A DNA stretch of 64,000 nucleotides from assembly GCA_918807975.1 (NCBI GenBank), contig OU964921.1:8403498-8467497 (forward strand). Reading direction: 5' to 3'. Both the position numbers and the translations under genes were made by a program. This document shows positions 35,413 to 47,461 of the stretch, one piece after another. Origin of the DNA: Aplidium turbinatum (taxonomy: Eukaryota > Chordata > Ascidiacea > Aplousobranchia > Polyclinidae). Position 1 is the stretch's first letter; each line of letters begins with the position of its first letter. The notes below the pieces were generated by a model. It saw nothing but the letters and a program-made list of their open reading frames with translations, did not search any database and was not told where the DNA came from.

Positions 35413-35922
35413 TTATTGCGTAATAATAGTTGGTGTTAAGGTTTCAGTACTGGGCTTGTCTAGTCTTGATATCTGGTTAAACAAAGCCCCATCTTGCATT
35501 GCTCCGGGACTCTTCTTGGCGCCATCCACAAAAGAAATGACATGGGAAAGATATATTTCGTTGATGTGGAACATGCATTCAGGGGTATGAATATCATGAC
35601 CAATTTCATCATTAAAATAATTGACCATTGGAGTATCGACTCCGGACTTTTTTCCTGTGTTGAGAGCAGTCGTATCAGCCATGACTGAATATACTTGGGA
35701 TAGGTGAACTCTGCAAGCCTCCTGGATGATGGTGCCAAAAATCAGTTCTGCAGTGACGGACACACTTGGGAAAAGATTTAACAGAAGGACACTTTCGTGC
35801 TTCATGCCATTATCATCAACAAGTTGGCCCAAGAAAACGTATCGATCTATTTTATCGACAACGCGCCCATCATAACATAACTGCATGGCAGAAGCTGAGT
35901 TGAGAAGGTTCTCACTTTCCAT
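35413..35922 (-). pseudogene. hAT-like transposase, catalytic-region fragment (element E)
   Basis: Contains CYDGRVVDKIDRYVFLG (first Asp block), VMADTTALNTGKKSGV (second Asp block) and ECMFHINEIYLSHV (C..H..E block), in the same order and spacing style as the intact protein of element F (HWDGK, CFDTTSVNTG, ACRHHMSE). A 36237-36500 frame on the same strand supplies the N-terminal phrase VVRIWKKAGLPVLNKKR, matching LLPIWSRARIPT. Broken copy. Confidence 0.75.
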
Positions 35923-36508
35923 TAGAGATTTTTCTCTCGTTTTTTGTCGTTGGCGGTATACTGTCGAAGGTGATGCAGCATTGCAGCTACTTGATCTTTT
36001 CCAAGAACCGACCTCATAAGATCTGATTGCTGGCGTACCGAAGTCATCCTATGATCAGCAAGTAGGCTACACAACTTTTATCATTTATGGAAAAAGAATG
36101 TAGGCTACTTTCTTGTACACTTTTCCCCAAACAGCTGGTTTCAGAGGCTCGTATTCCTTATCATCTTCCCTATTCATATCACAGTCGCTTTCGCTACTGT
36201 GTAGACATCTAACTACTTCATTTCTTTTTCTCTGTTTCAAACATAGTAGTGCCGATGCTTTGGCAGATTGTATGCCAGAAGTGCTAGGTTTCTCTTTTTG
36301 TTAAGCACTGGAAGACCAGCTTTTTTCCATATGCGAACTACATCTTTCAGCAGTTTACCTTTCAAATCTTTGAAATGGAGTATTTTCTTCAAAAACTTAG
36401 AATTAGTTTTGGCTACTTTCTTCCTCAAGTAAAAATAGTGACTGACTATATCTGAATTAAGGGGAAGCACATTTCTCTCCAATTCCTTGAAGTTTTGCAT
36501 CGACTTAC

Positions 36509-37075
36509 TGTTCCAGACAATTGTTCACCTAATTAAACGTCATATAAAAACCGTTCAGGTCTACTGAAACTTAGCGTGTTACGTCATGGAATTTTTCCTA
36601 AAAATGAGCCAAAATTGCACCATCGTTCGTAAGACTTGTGTCAAACCTGTTTAAACATGAAACATCGCATCACCAATTTTGAACACCTGTTAGAATTGCG
36701 TGACAATGTCTTTCATTATTGCGTCACAGTTACTGTTTACGTTAGTTTGAGATATCGCAAATTATTCTAGTCATTTTAAAATTGTTGCTTGAAGAGGTTG
36801 GTCGCATGTTTAACTGTTTTGCTTAGTGCTTGTCAGCTGGACGAAAATTTCCGTCTTTTATCCAAGTAATCTGTTCTGTAGTGACAAGTTTTTAGTGGTG
36901 TATCGCGTTGCACCCCATTTTCGACAGCTTTGAGGCTATTTTTACAGAAATACAATTCTCGAATAGACGTTTCCTGAAGAGTGTTTCTTTTCGGTCATTA
37001 CATACAGACGAACGGATCTGGGAATCTTATGTTACAATTTTCCCACGAAGAGATTATGGTTCACCGCTGTGACCA
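36509..37075. mobile_element. Solo LTR, copy 2 (LTR retrotransposon fossil)
   Basis: A 567 bp block, TGTTCC...GACCA, with a perfect 5 bp duplication CTTAC (36504-36508, 37076-37080), alignable end to end with 2549-3096. It lies inside element E and so is younger than it. The two copies differ at many positions, so they are not from one recent burst. Confidence 0.85.
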
Positions 37076-37800
37076 CTTACTAATACCTGACCTTAATGCC
37101 ATAATGACACTTAATCTAAAACAGGTGAGCAGCATAGGCTACCTCTTCCTCAACGGTTACATTAATATTATAATAGTAATACCTTCAAATTACCATTTCA
37201 TCTCTTGCAAAACGAACAAGGACTATTATTACGCAATAGTAGCTTCCAAGACGGAAAAATACAGAAAAACTTCTTATTTTGATCACCTGATCTCTGTTCA
37301 TCAGAAGAAAATAGACCGAAAATTAGATTTTTTGAAATAACTTTTTATCTGAAGCACTATAGACCTTAATATTCTCTACATCAGGTATAGAAAACCGACC
37401 CTTTTGCGCATTTTGATACTAATTTTGTCGATCTATGATGAGTGGTTCCGGAGATACGGTCAAACTTCGAGATTTTGAGGCCCAAAAATTTCAAACCTTG
37501 TGGGCCACCTCAATATGACGTCATAATTGAAAACAAATTGGGGTGTAAACTTTTTACCCCAAATACCACCAGATGGGACCCCAGGCATTTTGAATTTCAA
37601 AAATGGTGAAAAAATGAAACACCCTAATCTATAGTCTATGATACTTACTTTAGCAACGTTTTAAACACGTAGGCTACATCAAGTGTATTGTTTCAAAGTA
37701 TTATAGTGGCATATTTCTGAACTTCTTCTACGGCACCTAGCACATTTGGAAAGTAAAAAACTAACGTTCCGGAAGCTAATCTTCTGGAAATCCACCACTA

Positions 37801-38920
37801 GTCAGTAGTCAACCCCAACCTCAAGACCTTTCCTTTCTGAAAATATATTTCTCAAAAAATACGCATAGTAGGCTACGATAGTAAAATAGATTTGTTCTAA
37901 TTTTAATTTAATAACACCAGTTTGCAAGAGGTAATCAGGTAAGAAGCTGTTTAAACATCGTACATCGCTCTCATGCGGATGGCAGGTTAGAAACTCCATG
38001 TTGTGAAATAGGTCTACTATGAAGTTGAAACGTCATATTTGGCATTAAACGGGAAAATGAAAATCAATAAAATGGCGTCACATAGCCTACGTAATATTTA
38101 AGCAGTCCCTTAAAGAGACAGACTCGTTGTTCCACTTATCTTGGCAAGATGTTATTATACCATTATCATAATATAAACACCTGTTTTGATTATTTACCTG
38201 TCGGATACTAAATTACCACATTGTTTAAAAGATGATTACCTTCAATGTGTTGCTCACATTAAACAAATGTCAACAAACACGTGTTACCTCAGTAAATTTA
38301 TGTAGGCTAGCAAAGTAGGCTTAGTGCAACGATAGAATACCCAAGAAATACCGGTATTCAAATGCGGTCGAGAATAGAAACATTAATTCTTTTAAAAACG
38401 CTTCTATTCTTTCGTTGAGAAAAATGTGAAAGGCTATAGATAGACTGTCAATTGCTACTAAGCCATCGATGCGCGTAGTTTCTATGGAAGTGAGAAAGAA
38501 ATTACAATGATATTCGGTTTACTAGAGCATTCTGGATGAGCAATATAGGCTAAGAAGTAGCTAAGAACATGCAGAGTAGCTATCCAAACTTCACAAGTTT
38601 ACGCTACACATGGGAAGGTTGTTTAAAAGAGATATTCGTAATCTACAGTAGACTGGACTAGAAAACCCTTCTCATTCACACTTATGAATTTTTTTCTTTC
38701 GATATTTGAATGCAATTAAAAGGCCCAACTGCTAGAGTTACCTTATCAGAAATAGGCAACCATTCATTTCCTGGGTGTGATGCAGCTTCGTCTGCTTTCA
38801 AATTTTTCTAAACCTCAAGCAGGCTTTGATTTTACTTAAGGTGGTGTGACGAGTCCGGAGTTGCTTTGAACACCAAACAAGAATAGATTTTTTTTCTGAT
38901 TTCAACTTGTATTGATTTTT
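37801..38920. other. Non-coding stretch downstream of the unidentified gene
   Basis: No repeat or gene recognised. It should include the 3' UTR and poly(A) region of the - strand gene that stops at 38921; I could not point to one poly(A) signal. Confidence 0.45.
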
Positions 38921-41900
38921 TCAAGTTCTTCTCCTTTTTCGGTGTTGATGTCTACGTCGTTTTCTCTTTTTCTTTTTGGGAATGCAGCAGGCAAATATAC
39001 TTCTTTTTTCGATAAATTCTTTTTCCCAATCCTCCTTATTTGGTGGAAAAGGTTTATTGAAAATATCTGCATAAATTAAAAATAGATATAGTTTTGAAAG
39101 AAATCCTTTGAAAACTTATTGGCTAATTTGGCAAGGTTGCCAAGCTCTACTATACTGCTAACAAATACAACTACAATACATCGCCTAGAACTCTATCGTC
39201 CGCTACCTGCTCACCTAAAACTGCTGCCTATAAGACCAGGACAATTCGTACCTATTCGTAGGCTACCAGCTGATCAACTTCTGGCCAGTGAAGCTGACAA
39301 GCAAAACATCTCTCCTGGTATATGGACGAGTGATAATTGGAAATCACAATGAAAACTAAATAGTAGCAGGCTCGTCTCTTTACCACCGGCACCCATCCGA
39401 TCCCTGCCGAAACAGGTGCAGAATCCACGGCTGCATCTCAATCCTCTTAGTAACCTACATTGGGCCTCTTGATATTGCACCGATAAGGATCCGAATGCCA
39501 CCTCCCTCTTTTGGCTAATGTGGAGCCAAGGAACAGACCACACCATCAAAGATTGTTCCATTCTCTGTTCACCAAATGTTGAAGATGATCTAGCTTACGT
39601 GTGAGATCGGTAGCGAAATCAAAAACTATTTTCTCTTGGCCTTGATACCAAAGTCTGGGAAAAAGTTGCTAACTCGGATCCAGAGCAGAAACCTTCAAGA
39701 CAAGCTTCACAGTTATTCCGAAATTCCAATGCCAATAGTAGCGACTATTTAGTTTAAATTTGGACAAAAAATAACATAATTTCATAAAATAAACTTAACT
39801 AAATTTCAAAACCGGTCGAGACAACAATTTCAAATGATCAGCATAGATTCGACTTGATTTATAGGTCCTCATATATTTGGTAGGCTAACTCACCTGCTGT
39901 TTGATGAACAGTCAACTCTTTATTTGTATCAAAAGCTTGTTGAATGCTCTCGGCTGAAATTGATTCTGTAAAATCCAATGCAATCTCGCTTTAAGATTAC
40001 ATGCAAAAATTCCAGAATTCAGAGAGCATTGCTAGCAGCAAATTATGATGAGTGCCTTGCACTCTTTTCAAAAGCTTTACTATTTTTCCCGCCTTAAAAG
40101 TGTTCAAGACAAAAATAGTTTGAAATAAAATTTTACTCCGATTCAAAGGCCGGTCTTGAACTTTTTTTCGAATTAAGTTTCCCAGTAGGTTAAAGAACTT
40201 CATTCCAAGCCACTTTTGTATCATTTCATTTGACTAAACAAGTCATTACAAACACTTCAACGAGACGACTGCTGGTCACGTTAAGCCACAGGTCATCAGC
40301 TTGCGTCTTGCCACGCTATCATGTGGGCCCGCAAAAAGCATCAACATTTTTTTTGTTTTTTATTGTTGTTGCTACTATTGCTGCTTGTATTTGCAATGTG
40401 TCAAAAATCACCTTGTTCACTGAAATTGTTAATTGCAAGATATCATTTGTGGGTTCTTCTTAAATAGGTGGGCTCCTGAGATCGATCAAACTTCTCTGAA
40501 CAAGATTTAGGGAAAAACGACACAGAATGAGATACAAGATAAATGAATAAAAACTGATTTACAGGGCCAACACGAGAGATGGGGGTGGGGTTGATTCACT
40601 CAGTGTTTCAATGAGTCATATAAATACATATTTATTCTTTAATCTTTATGCTTTAAATTAATTTGTCTTGTTAAGAAAAGGTCTTTTTGTTCCATTCCGG
40701 CTATTCTGTGTTTTCGTTAAGTTTCGAAATTTAAAATAAAAGTTGAGCGGATGCCTGTTTATTTAAAAGTTCCCATTTGTGAAGCCAAGAGACAACACTG
40801 CTCTTGCTTGGCAATAAACGTTCCGATGCAATCGCTTGCCTCGCTATGACTCCGCAAAACAAGTGGCTCCTTTTATTAGACATTGTTTAAAGAAGTCAAA
40901 AGTGTTGTTAAAGAAGCTTGGCCTGGTATTAGCGTTGTTCGATTATTTTTTGTTGCTCCGGTATTCCTACATAAATATTAACAACATGTAGCATTAGCAA
41001 TGGATACTGCGTAAGGAAGCTTTTCTAGCAAAAAAGTCAACCTATCTAAAATTATATTAGTACGGTCCACCACAGCTTTCTTTTGTGCCAATAAAGTGGC
41101 CCGCATTCAAAAAGGTTGACGAACCTTGGGTAAGGCTATGATTGGAAGTGTCACTTCACTAGGCTACACTCATATAACCAGGGAAACTCAAGTGCTCATT
41201 TGAATTAGTAAGCGTTCAATTTTGTGCTATCTACAGTATATAATACTGTATTAATATACTACCAATATATTTTACAAATATATTTTATAATATTATTTAT
41301 TTAATATATAGCCTACTACCCTATATTTGCACGCAAATACGTGCAACGCATGGAAGAAGCCGTGTGGCCGAAGAAAACCCAGTCCTTTGACGTCCATGGG
41401 AATAATCCGGACGTCTAAAGAAGCGTTGGTTCGACAACATTCGGGAAGACCTTTGACTGGAAGACTTTGTTTCGGTCGACCCACAGGATCGGGTGGCATG
41501 AAGAAATGCCATCAGACAAAGTAGACATTCGTTGGCATTCAACCCTCGCAATACGGGGAACAAGAGACGTTAAATCGTATAGAGATAGATAGATATAATA
41601 CAGAGGAGTAATGTGACTTTCTACAGATAGAAACATAAGGTTGTAGCACAGATCAAGTTCAACTTTATTTACAAGCCAGGTTACCTGCTGTTTCCCCTTC
41701 CAGCGCTGGAGATAAGTGAAATTCTAGAAATATTCTATCTAAACTGATGACTGGATTGGTGGTGATTTCTTCATCTGAAAGCTTGTTCGATTCTGACTTT
41801 TGTAAGTTTACTGTAAAATTTAAAAATCTGATTCAGATTTTGTAGCTATGTTTGCTAATAATAATTTCCTGTAGCCTACATATTAATTAGGCTACCCGTC

Positions 41901-44900
41901 ATTTCATCATGCGTCAGATCATCATCTGACATTTTCTCACTCGACGTTTCTACGTTTAGTAAGCTACTTACTCTATGTAAAACATCACAGGCGTTCTCAA
42001 TAATAATCATGTTATATTTTGCGCCCAATGCGACAGCATACAGTACACTGCGATCATAGATGCGATACAATAGGAACCAGCGAAGTGACATATTAGTCTT
42101 GGAGTCAGCTGTTACTCTTGTTTTGCACGCCATTAAATGTCTTCTGCCGAAACACAGCCGCGTGCTCTGGAGCGGAGTCGAACCCACCCACGTCCTTTCG
42201 AACGTCGCACAGACGTTCACACCACTCAGCCACGCAGCCCATAGAGTTACCACAACTGATATAAATGCACCAATTCAGATGAACTCAAATATTAAGCCTC
42301 GTTGTAATAGCCCATTGCACCTTGAATGGAGTATATAGCCTGCTTGAAACGCGCATTGTTATACGACGCTACGCAGTCACAACAGATCTTGCGGCTTCAT
42401 AGCCTATACCACAACAATGTACGCATCGTATGGTAATCTAAGGCTAGCTATGATTACCAAATGGACGTTTTTATAAAAAAAAGATTTAGAAATACCTCTT
42501 CCGAAGGAAAATTCTGCTTACATTACTCTATACACAAGTTTGCTTTATCAGTTGACAGGCTTAACTTCACATTATTTAATGATTGGTATAATTTATATAT
42601 TCAATTATTCATGTCGTCTAAGAGGATTGGTTTTTGAAGCCAGGCATCATGAAATTTTAGTTTTCTTTTTCTGTGGGCTGCCGTATGATAATTAAGCGAT
42701 TGACAACAAAATAATAGTTGAGAACAACTTTCCTCCGAGAATATTGAAACAAGCAAAACAGAACAAATTTATTGCGCTTTTGCCAGAAAAAAGTACTCGA
42801 TTATTTTTCATCTAAAATAATACAATGATGAAAGTTACTAACCCTTTGAGGAAGATTGTGAAAAAATGTCGTAGTATTGAGAACCGGACGAGATGCATCC
42901 TGTTGACAAGGACTTTTGCAAGTCTAGAATGGTAGCAAGTGAAGTTACGAAAGAGGTGAAAGAAGTTCGGGGGAAAAAGAAAAACGTAAATTTTATTTTT
43001 TAAGGCACCACCAAAGCCTCATCACCATCAAGCTTATGTCATTCTGCACATAACTCACACACCTAAAGCTAGCACATAATTCGAGCAACATAGGCCTACT
43101 GGCCCTACGACTACGTGCATATTGTACACGGTGTTTCCAACTCGGGTTTTCCCGAACTTAGCTTTTTTACTATTGGAAACCCATCCGGAAACCCTATCCA
43201 ACGATATTCGACAGCCATCGGTATAGGGAGCGTTTTAGAGATCAAAATAAGCAACTATAAAGTATTTTCAGTACGGTTCCAACCAGGGTTAGAGCAATTA
43301 CAATGGTATTTGAATGTAAATAATATACACATTTTCATGTAATGAGACTTTTTGTTGTAGTGTAACGTAACTTCAAAAGCTTTTGGTCCAAATTACAATT
43401 ACATTTGGTATTATAAGTTGCACGCATGACATCAGCACTTTTGTTGAGCCGCTGGTTGGGGTTCAAAAGGGCTTTTACATTACAATCTAATCTTGATTAA
43501 ACGTAATTTTACTTGACTTTGATAAAATCAAACTGTAAAAAATCATCCGTGAACATAAATATTGAAACATTTAATTTTTGTAATTGAAACGTGTAATTAA
43601 TTACATTTTTGTCCTGAATTGAAAACACTAATTCAACGCCATGACTATCTTCAAACGGGAACATTTCGTGTTGCCCTCCTAAAGTAAAAAGTCTCGCAAG
43701 CACAAGTGAAGATGCAGACGTTGAAACCCACGCATGGCAACACTGGCTTTAACTCACTTTGCTACTGAGTACTGCGGAGCAGCGAATAAACAACACACAG
43801 TTGCGAGGATTTGGAAAAAAACAATCAATCCTTTTAACCCTGTCTTCAATTCTCAAAGTAAGTTTTCGTACAAGGAAAAAAAGTAGTCATAAATCGCTAG
43901 ATTGTCCAATTCTGATATGACAAAGCGACAACGAAGGGGCTTTGATTAACTGAAAACTAACTAGCACTCTTTTATCACAACAACTGTAATATGCTACAAA
44001 TAAAACAAAAGAAACATTAAAATTGGTTTCAGATGTATATTGTTAAACTTGGGCTGTATCTCACCTTTACGGAATGGTAGTATAGAGGCAGCCGATATAT
44101 ATGCTTCTGCAAGGAAAATAATTATTTACCTGAATATTTGAAGAAACAATTTAGGTTAGAATTCCATATTTCAGCTGATAATCTTTTTTTTTTCAAAAAG
44201 AAAATTGCTTTTAAGTTAAGGACATAATCTAAAGAAAACCTTTACAGCGTAAGTAGGCAACGCTGCGGAAGGTTATTTGCAATTAAGTTGCATGCTAAAA
44301 AGTTTGGTTGGTTTTGAATCTTTCTCCTCGGATTGACAAACCTTGATAGGTTATTTCTGGTAGTTTCGCATACTTGTAGCGGCTCTTGACGCATGGCCGG
44401 TTACCGAGATTGGCAGAGTGAAAATTTCCGATTGCTGAAGTGTTGTTGCCGGGGAATTATTCCATTGCCTAGGTGCCACTGAATGGAGAGCAGTCCTGAA
44501 ATGCGTTGCTCAAGCGCACACCCTGAGAGTCTAACCAGCGCAGCGTGATCTTGAGTCGGGCGCGTAACCACTGAGCTAACGGGGCGGACTGGTGACTGAG
44601 CGCACTATTCCTCTGCCCTAGGCTACACCATAGAGGGTAGACCATGAGCCTAGATTTTAAATTGTAGACCCAGGGCCATTAAGAGGATAATTTGGACCTG
44701 TATCATTATGAGCAAAAAGTCTATAAAAAATACATTTCTATAATAAACAATAGGACTCCAAGGGATGCATGGTATTTTTTTTTTCTCGGGCTCTCTGCAA
44801 AAAATCCTGGCCCATAAAGTTACCCAGGCGTGGAAAAAATGCCACGCCAAAAAATTCCTACTACACTCCCTGTCAACGGTAGCCTACTGTAAACCTCTAT

Positions 44901-47214
44901 TTTCAAATCTTGTAATGTCGTAGTAAGCCTACAGATACAGGGCGACACAACGTAATGGTAACCTCTTAGTTCATCGGTAGCTGACAGGATAAACTCGATG
45001 CCGCTGCCAAAGGCAATTGTTATCAAACCAACCATTAGTTCCTTCTTCGTCTGTTGGCTTCTTCTCCGGTTGTTCAGGGTTTTGCGGAACTGGTTGTGCT
45101 TCAGTTTTGGAGGATACGTCCTGTGTGGCTGTTAAAAAATCATAATCTAAGCTTTCATTACAAGCAGAGCGCAATTGACGCAAAGTTGAACTGATGATAT
45201 GAAACATTGAGTTGAAAGCATTTTTTTGCTTTGCACCAATCAAGGATTTCTAGAACTTTTACAAATCCTTTACAGCAACACGACCAACATTTACGTTAGC
45301 TCCCATGTCCGTAAGCCTAATCATGTTCGCAATCAATCATGTAGCTTACACTTGCATCAATATAATAGAAAGACTGAAAAGTAGCTATAGCCTACACACG
45401 AGAAAGGAATTACTTGTCGAACGTATCCACAAAAGCTCTTTCAATGCAAAAGAACGGTATTTATTCTGTGAGGCCCTAGAGCTGGTGAGCCCGAATGCTG
45501 GGTTCGGCCCCCTTGACACGCCATGGGTTTAACCGCCCCTTAAACGTGGCCTACCTGTAGTGTGCCTCCTCTTAAACTGCTCAAATTTGGCACGAAGCGG
45601 AGCTAGTGAAGTCGAACGTTGCTTTTTCTTCTGTAACAAAATATCACAGGCGTAAGCATGACATATCTCAGTGCTCTTCAACGGGGTGTACTGAATAGTC
45701 TGTAAGCTAGCGAGTAAACCGCAAAAGGCAGCTAAATCAATAAAAAATACAACTTCCATTCACAAAATTCATTGGGCTGCAAACAATGTTAACAGATGTG
45801 TAATTTTGTCACCAACTTGATAAAGTTTTAAAACTCGTTAAAAATGAAAAAAAATTTGGACACACTTCAGGTTTTAGAATTCTGAAGCGGGCAACGAAAC
45901 TTGCCTTAACAGTAAATAAAGGCCGTTTGTTAGATACCAGTTTAAAATTGGCGGAAAACTACTTTAAATTTAAAACACGTATATATAAACTTTTATTAAA
46001 GAACACGTTCAGCTTGGTATGAGAGTTCTTAAATTTGCCCAGAGGTTGTGGAGAAATTCTTCAGGCGGAAACTGGCATCACTGCCACAAAAAGGCAATCG
46101 AAAACACTGTCAGAAAAACCAATACTTCGAAATACTGCAATACACATACTTCAGAATGTAGTTTTCCGGAACTGGCTGAAGACTTCTTGGTTTTGGAGGG
46201 CGATTTCTTTTTTACCTGAAAAAGACATACTTCATTAAGAATTTTTGCACCAAGTAACTTCATTAAAAAATATCAAAACCAGACAATATAAATTTCTCGG
46301 CCACGTAATAAGAAAGCAAAAAACTGGAACTTTTCTCTTTAATAGGCCTAACTAGTAAAATTGTTGGAAAACGGGCACCTGGCAAACGAAAACGTACTAT
46401 CTGAAACAATTTAATGACAAGACAGAAACAATTATTCACAATATGAATTTCTCGACCACGTAATTCCGAAAAGATGGCGAGATGACATTGAAGAAAAGAT
46501 TGGTATCACCTGGATGAGAACAGCGAAAGACTTGATGGTGTGGAAACGAACGTAGAGGCCATATACCAGCAGTGGCATGACTGGCTGATCATGATACAGC
46601 AATAGAATACTCAGACTAGTTATTCATTAGAGGCCGACAATGCCTGGTTCAGGCACGACAATTAAATACTAAAATTGGAGTATGGATGGTTTATTTTTAA
46701 CGGACAAGTTGAACACCCTCAATTCTCAAATAATGCTGGAAGAAAGGCAGAATAATATAATAGGCTACATGCGGTTAATAACAAATATTAAACGTTTTTA
46801 AGGTCTGTAGGCTATATACTAATATGCATAGTCTGCTATGCCTTGTTTTAAGTGCTGAAAGTGCTCAATACCCTGTCTGTGCTGAAAACAGCGTCATTTC
46901 AAATACACATTGCATCTCCAGTAAATGAAAAATTGCCTCAAACGATGAGATGGGCATTACGAAATCTTTTCAGCTCTATAAAATTCAAGCCATGATTTTG
47001 ACTTGAGTTGACCGTAAAGCTTAATATTTTCATGCTAAAATAGGATATGTCTCACCGATGACACACTTGTCTCAAGAACAACTGCTTTCGAGCGCTTTTG
47101 TCCTACTGGGTCAGCAACTGATTTGGCAGATTCAGATTTTGCAGCAAGCCCGGTTTTGGAAGTATTTGCCTTTTCAGCAGAGGAAGAAGCAACAGAAGTT
47201 GAATTTGATAACAT
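38921..47214 (-). CDS. Unidentified basic Ser/Lys-rich protein, ten exons
   Basis: Exons (5' to 3' on the - strand): 47214-47056, 46215-46150, 45630-45555, 45128-45033, 44106-44065, 42899-42843, 41949-41896, 41810-41685, 39965-39894, 39066-38921. Every intron is GT-AG, all phases agree, and the sum is 894 nt (297 residues and stop). The N-terminus is Ser/Ala/Lys-rich (MLSNSTSVASSSAEKAN); exon 2 is basic (KKKSPSKTKKSSASSGK); exon 3 has APLRAKFEQFKRRH; the middle is acidic and Ser-rich; the C-terminus has FNKPFPPNKEDWEKEFIEKR and then a run of Lys/Arg like a nuclear or nucleolar signal. No family recognised. Seven successive introns are phase 1. Small exons were found by eye, so one or two could be wrong or missing. 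Confidence 0.75.
39100..39600 (+). mobile_element. Decayed LINE 3' region (probable)
   Basis: In the intron between exons 10 and 9 of the unidentified gene. A + strand reading includes LPADQLLASEADKQNIS and, in other frames, a piece resembling the 'EQT.DH....C' LINE tail around 39530. Too decayed for a firm call. Confidence 0.35.
41327..41580 (+). mobile_element. LINE C-terminal fragment
   Basis: In different frames the + strand gives RWFDNIREDL, AWRNAIRQ and STLAIRGTRDVK, matching the 'kRW.D.IreDL...W...i' end of LINE ORF2. Ends in a GATAGATAGATA-type run near 41585. Lies in the intron between exons 9 and 8. Confidence 0.55.
42110..42243 (-). mobile_element. tRNA(Ser)-like SINE head
   Basis: On the - strand: GGGCTGCGTGGCTGAGTGGT (A box TGGCTGAGTGG) and GGTGGGTTCGACTCCGC (B box GGTTCGACTCC), followed by a body with GGCAGAAGACATTTAATGGC. 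Looks like a SINE rather than a tRNA gene because the acceptor stem does not close. Between exons 7 and 6 of the unidentified gene. Confidence 0.6.
44310..44592 (-). mobile_element. tRNA-headed SINE S1, copy 1
   Basis: The - strand reads CGCCCCGTTAGCTCAGTGG, a worn B box GGTTAGACTC, then GTGTGCGCTTGAGCAACGCA, CCCCGGCAACAACACTTCA, CTGCCAATCTCGG and CTATCAAGG. It aligns along its length with 56849-57180. Lies in the intron between exons 5 and 4 of the unidentified gene. Confidence 0.85.
46281..46600 (+). mobile_element. Two LINE C-terminal fragments
   Basis: 46281-46410 reads FLGHVIRKQ...GKRAPGKRKRT and 46440-46600 reads RWRDDIEEKIGITWMRTAKD with a following IQQWHDWL-like piece in another frame. 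These are the C-terminal 'FFGH..R', 'GKR..GRqr' and 'RWrDDI...WmR.A.d...W' motifs of different RTE-like LINE families. Both are dead and lie between exons 2 and 1 of the unidentified gene. Confidence 0.6.
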
Positions 47215-47293
47215 TCTGTTCAGAACAATCAGCTTTAAAAAGTTAAGACATTGCAGGCCTATTATAGGCTACAGATAGTTCCGGAATGGCCCG

Positions 47294-47461
47294 TTTCGGT
47301 GAGTCCGATTCTGTGAGTACGATTCGGTTAGTTCGATTCGGTGAGTCCGATCCCTTAATTGGGGATTTTTTCAATTAATGGGTACTGTAGCCTAATTATC
47401 ATTGCCGTTTTAGGGTTAGGGGTTAGAAGTTAGGAACTCACCGAATCGGACTCACCGAACA
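47294..47461. repeat. Small inverted-repeat element
   Basis: TTCGGTGAGTCCGATTC at the left is repeated (GATTCGGTGAGTCCGAT, 47334) and mirrored by GAATCGGACTCACCGAA at the right. About 170 bp, no coding sequence, 80 bp upstream of the start codon of the unidentified - strand gene, so it may lie in its promoter or 5' UTR. Confidence 0.7.

Larger units (their letters stand above)
35024..37626 (-). mobile_element. TAGGGTG element E with long inverted ends
   Basis: Ends TAGGGTGTTTCATTTTTTCA (35029) and its inverse (37626), with inverted repeats running about 400 bp. An 8 bp duplication ATCTATAG lies at 35016-35023 and 37627-37634; five bases (TAGCC) now sit between the left copy and the terminus and are explained by the recurrent TA-GCC-TA insertion. 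The interior holds broken - strand transposase frames and a solo LTR. Confidence 0.85.
33650..37800 (+). mobile_element. KIAA1586-type hAT element, degraded and interrupted
   Basis: The left end is CAGGGCTGGATTTCAGCCGG; the right end, inverted, is GTGGTGGATTTCCAGAAG; both have a GCTTCCGGAACG-like inner block. Flanks TAGTCAAGC and TAGTCAACC suggest a worn 8 bp duplication with extra bases on the right. Transposase fragments lie at 34160-34901, and TAGGGTG element E has inserted downstream of them. Confidence 0.6.

Noticed and set aside
36237-36500. Independent host gene on the - strand
   Set aside because: The phrase VVRIWKKAGLPVLNKKR matches the N-terminal region of the element F transposase, so it belongs to element E.
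42110-42243. Possible tRNA(Ser) gene on the - strand
   Set aside because: The stems do not close, and a SINE-like body follows.
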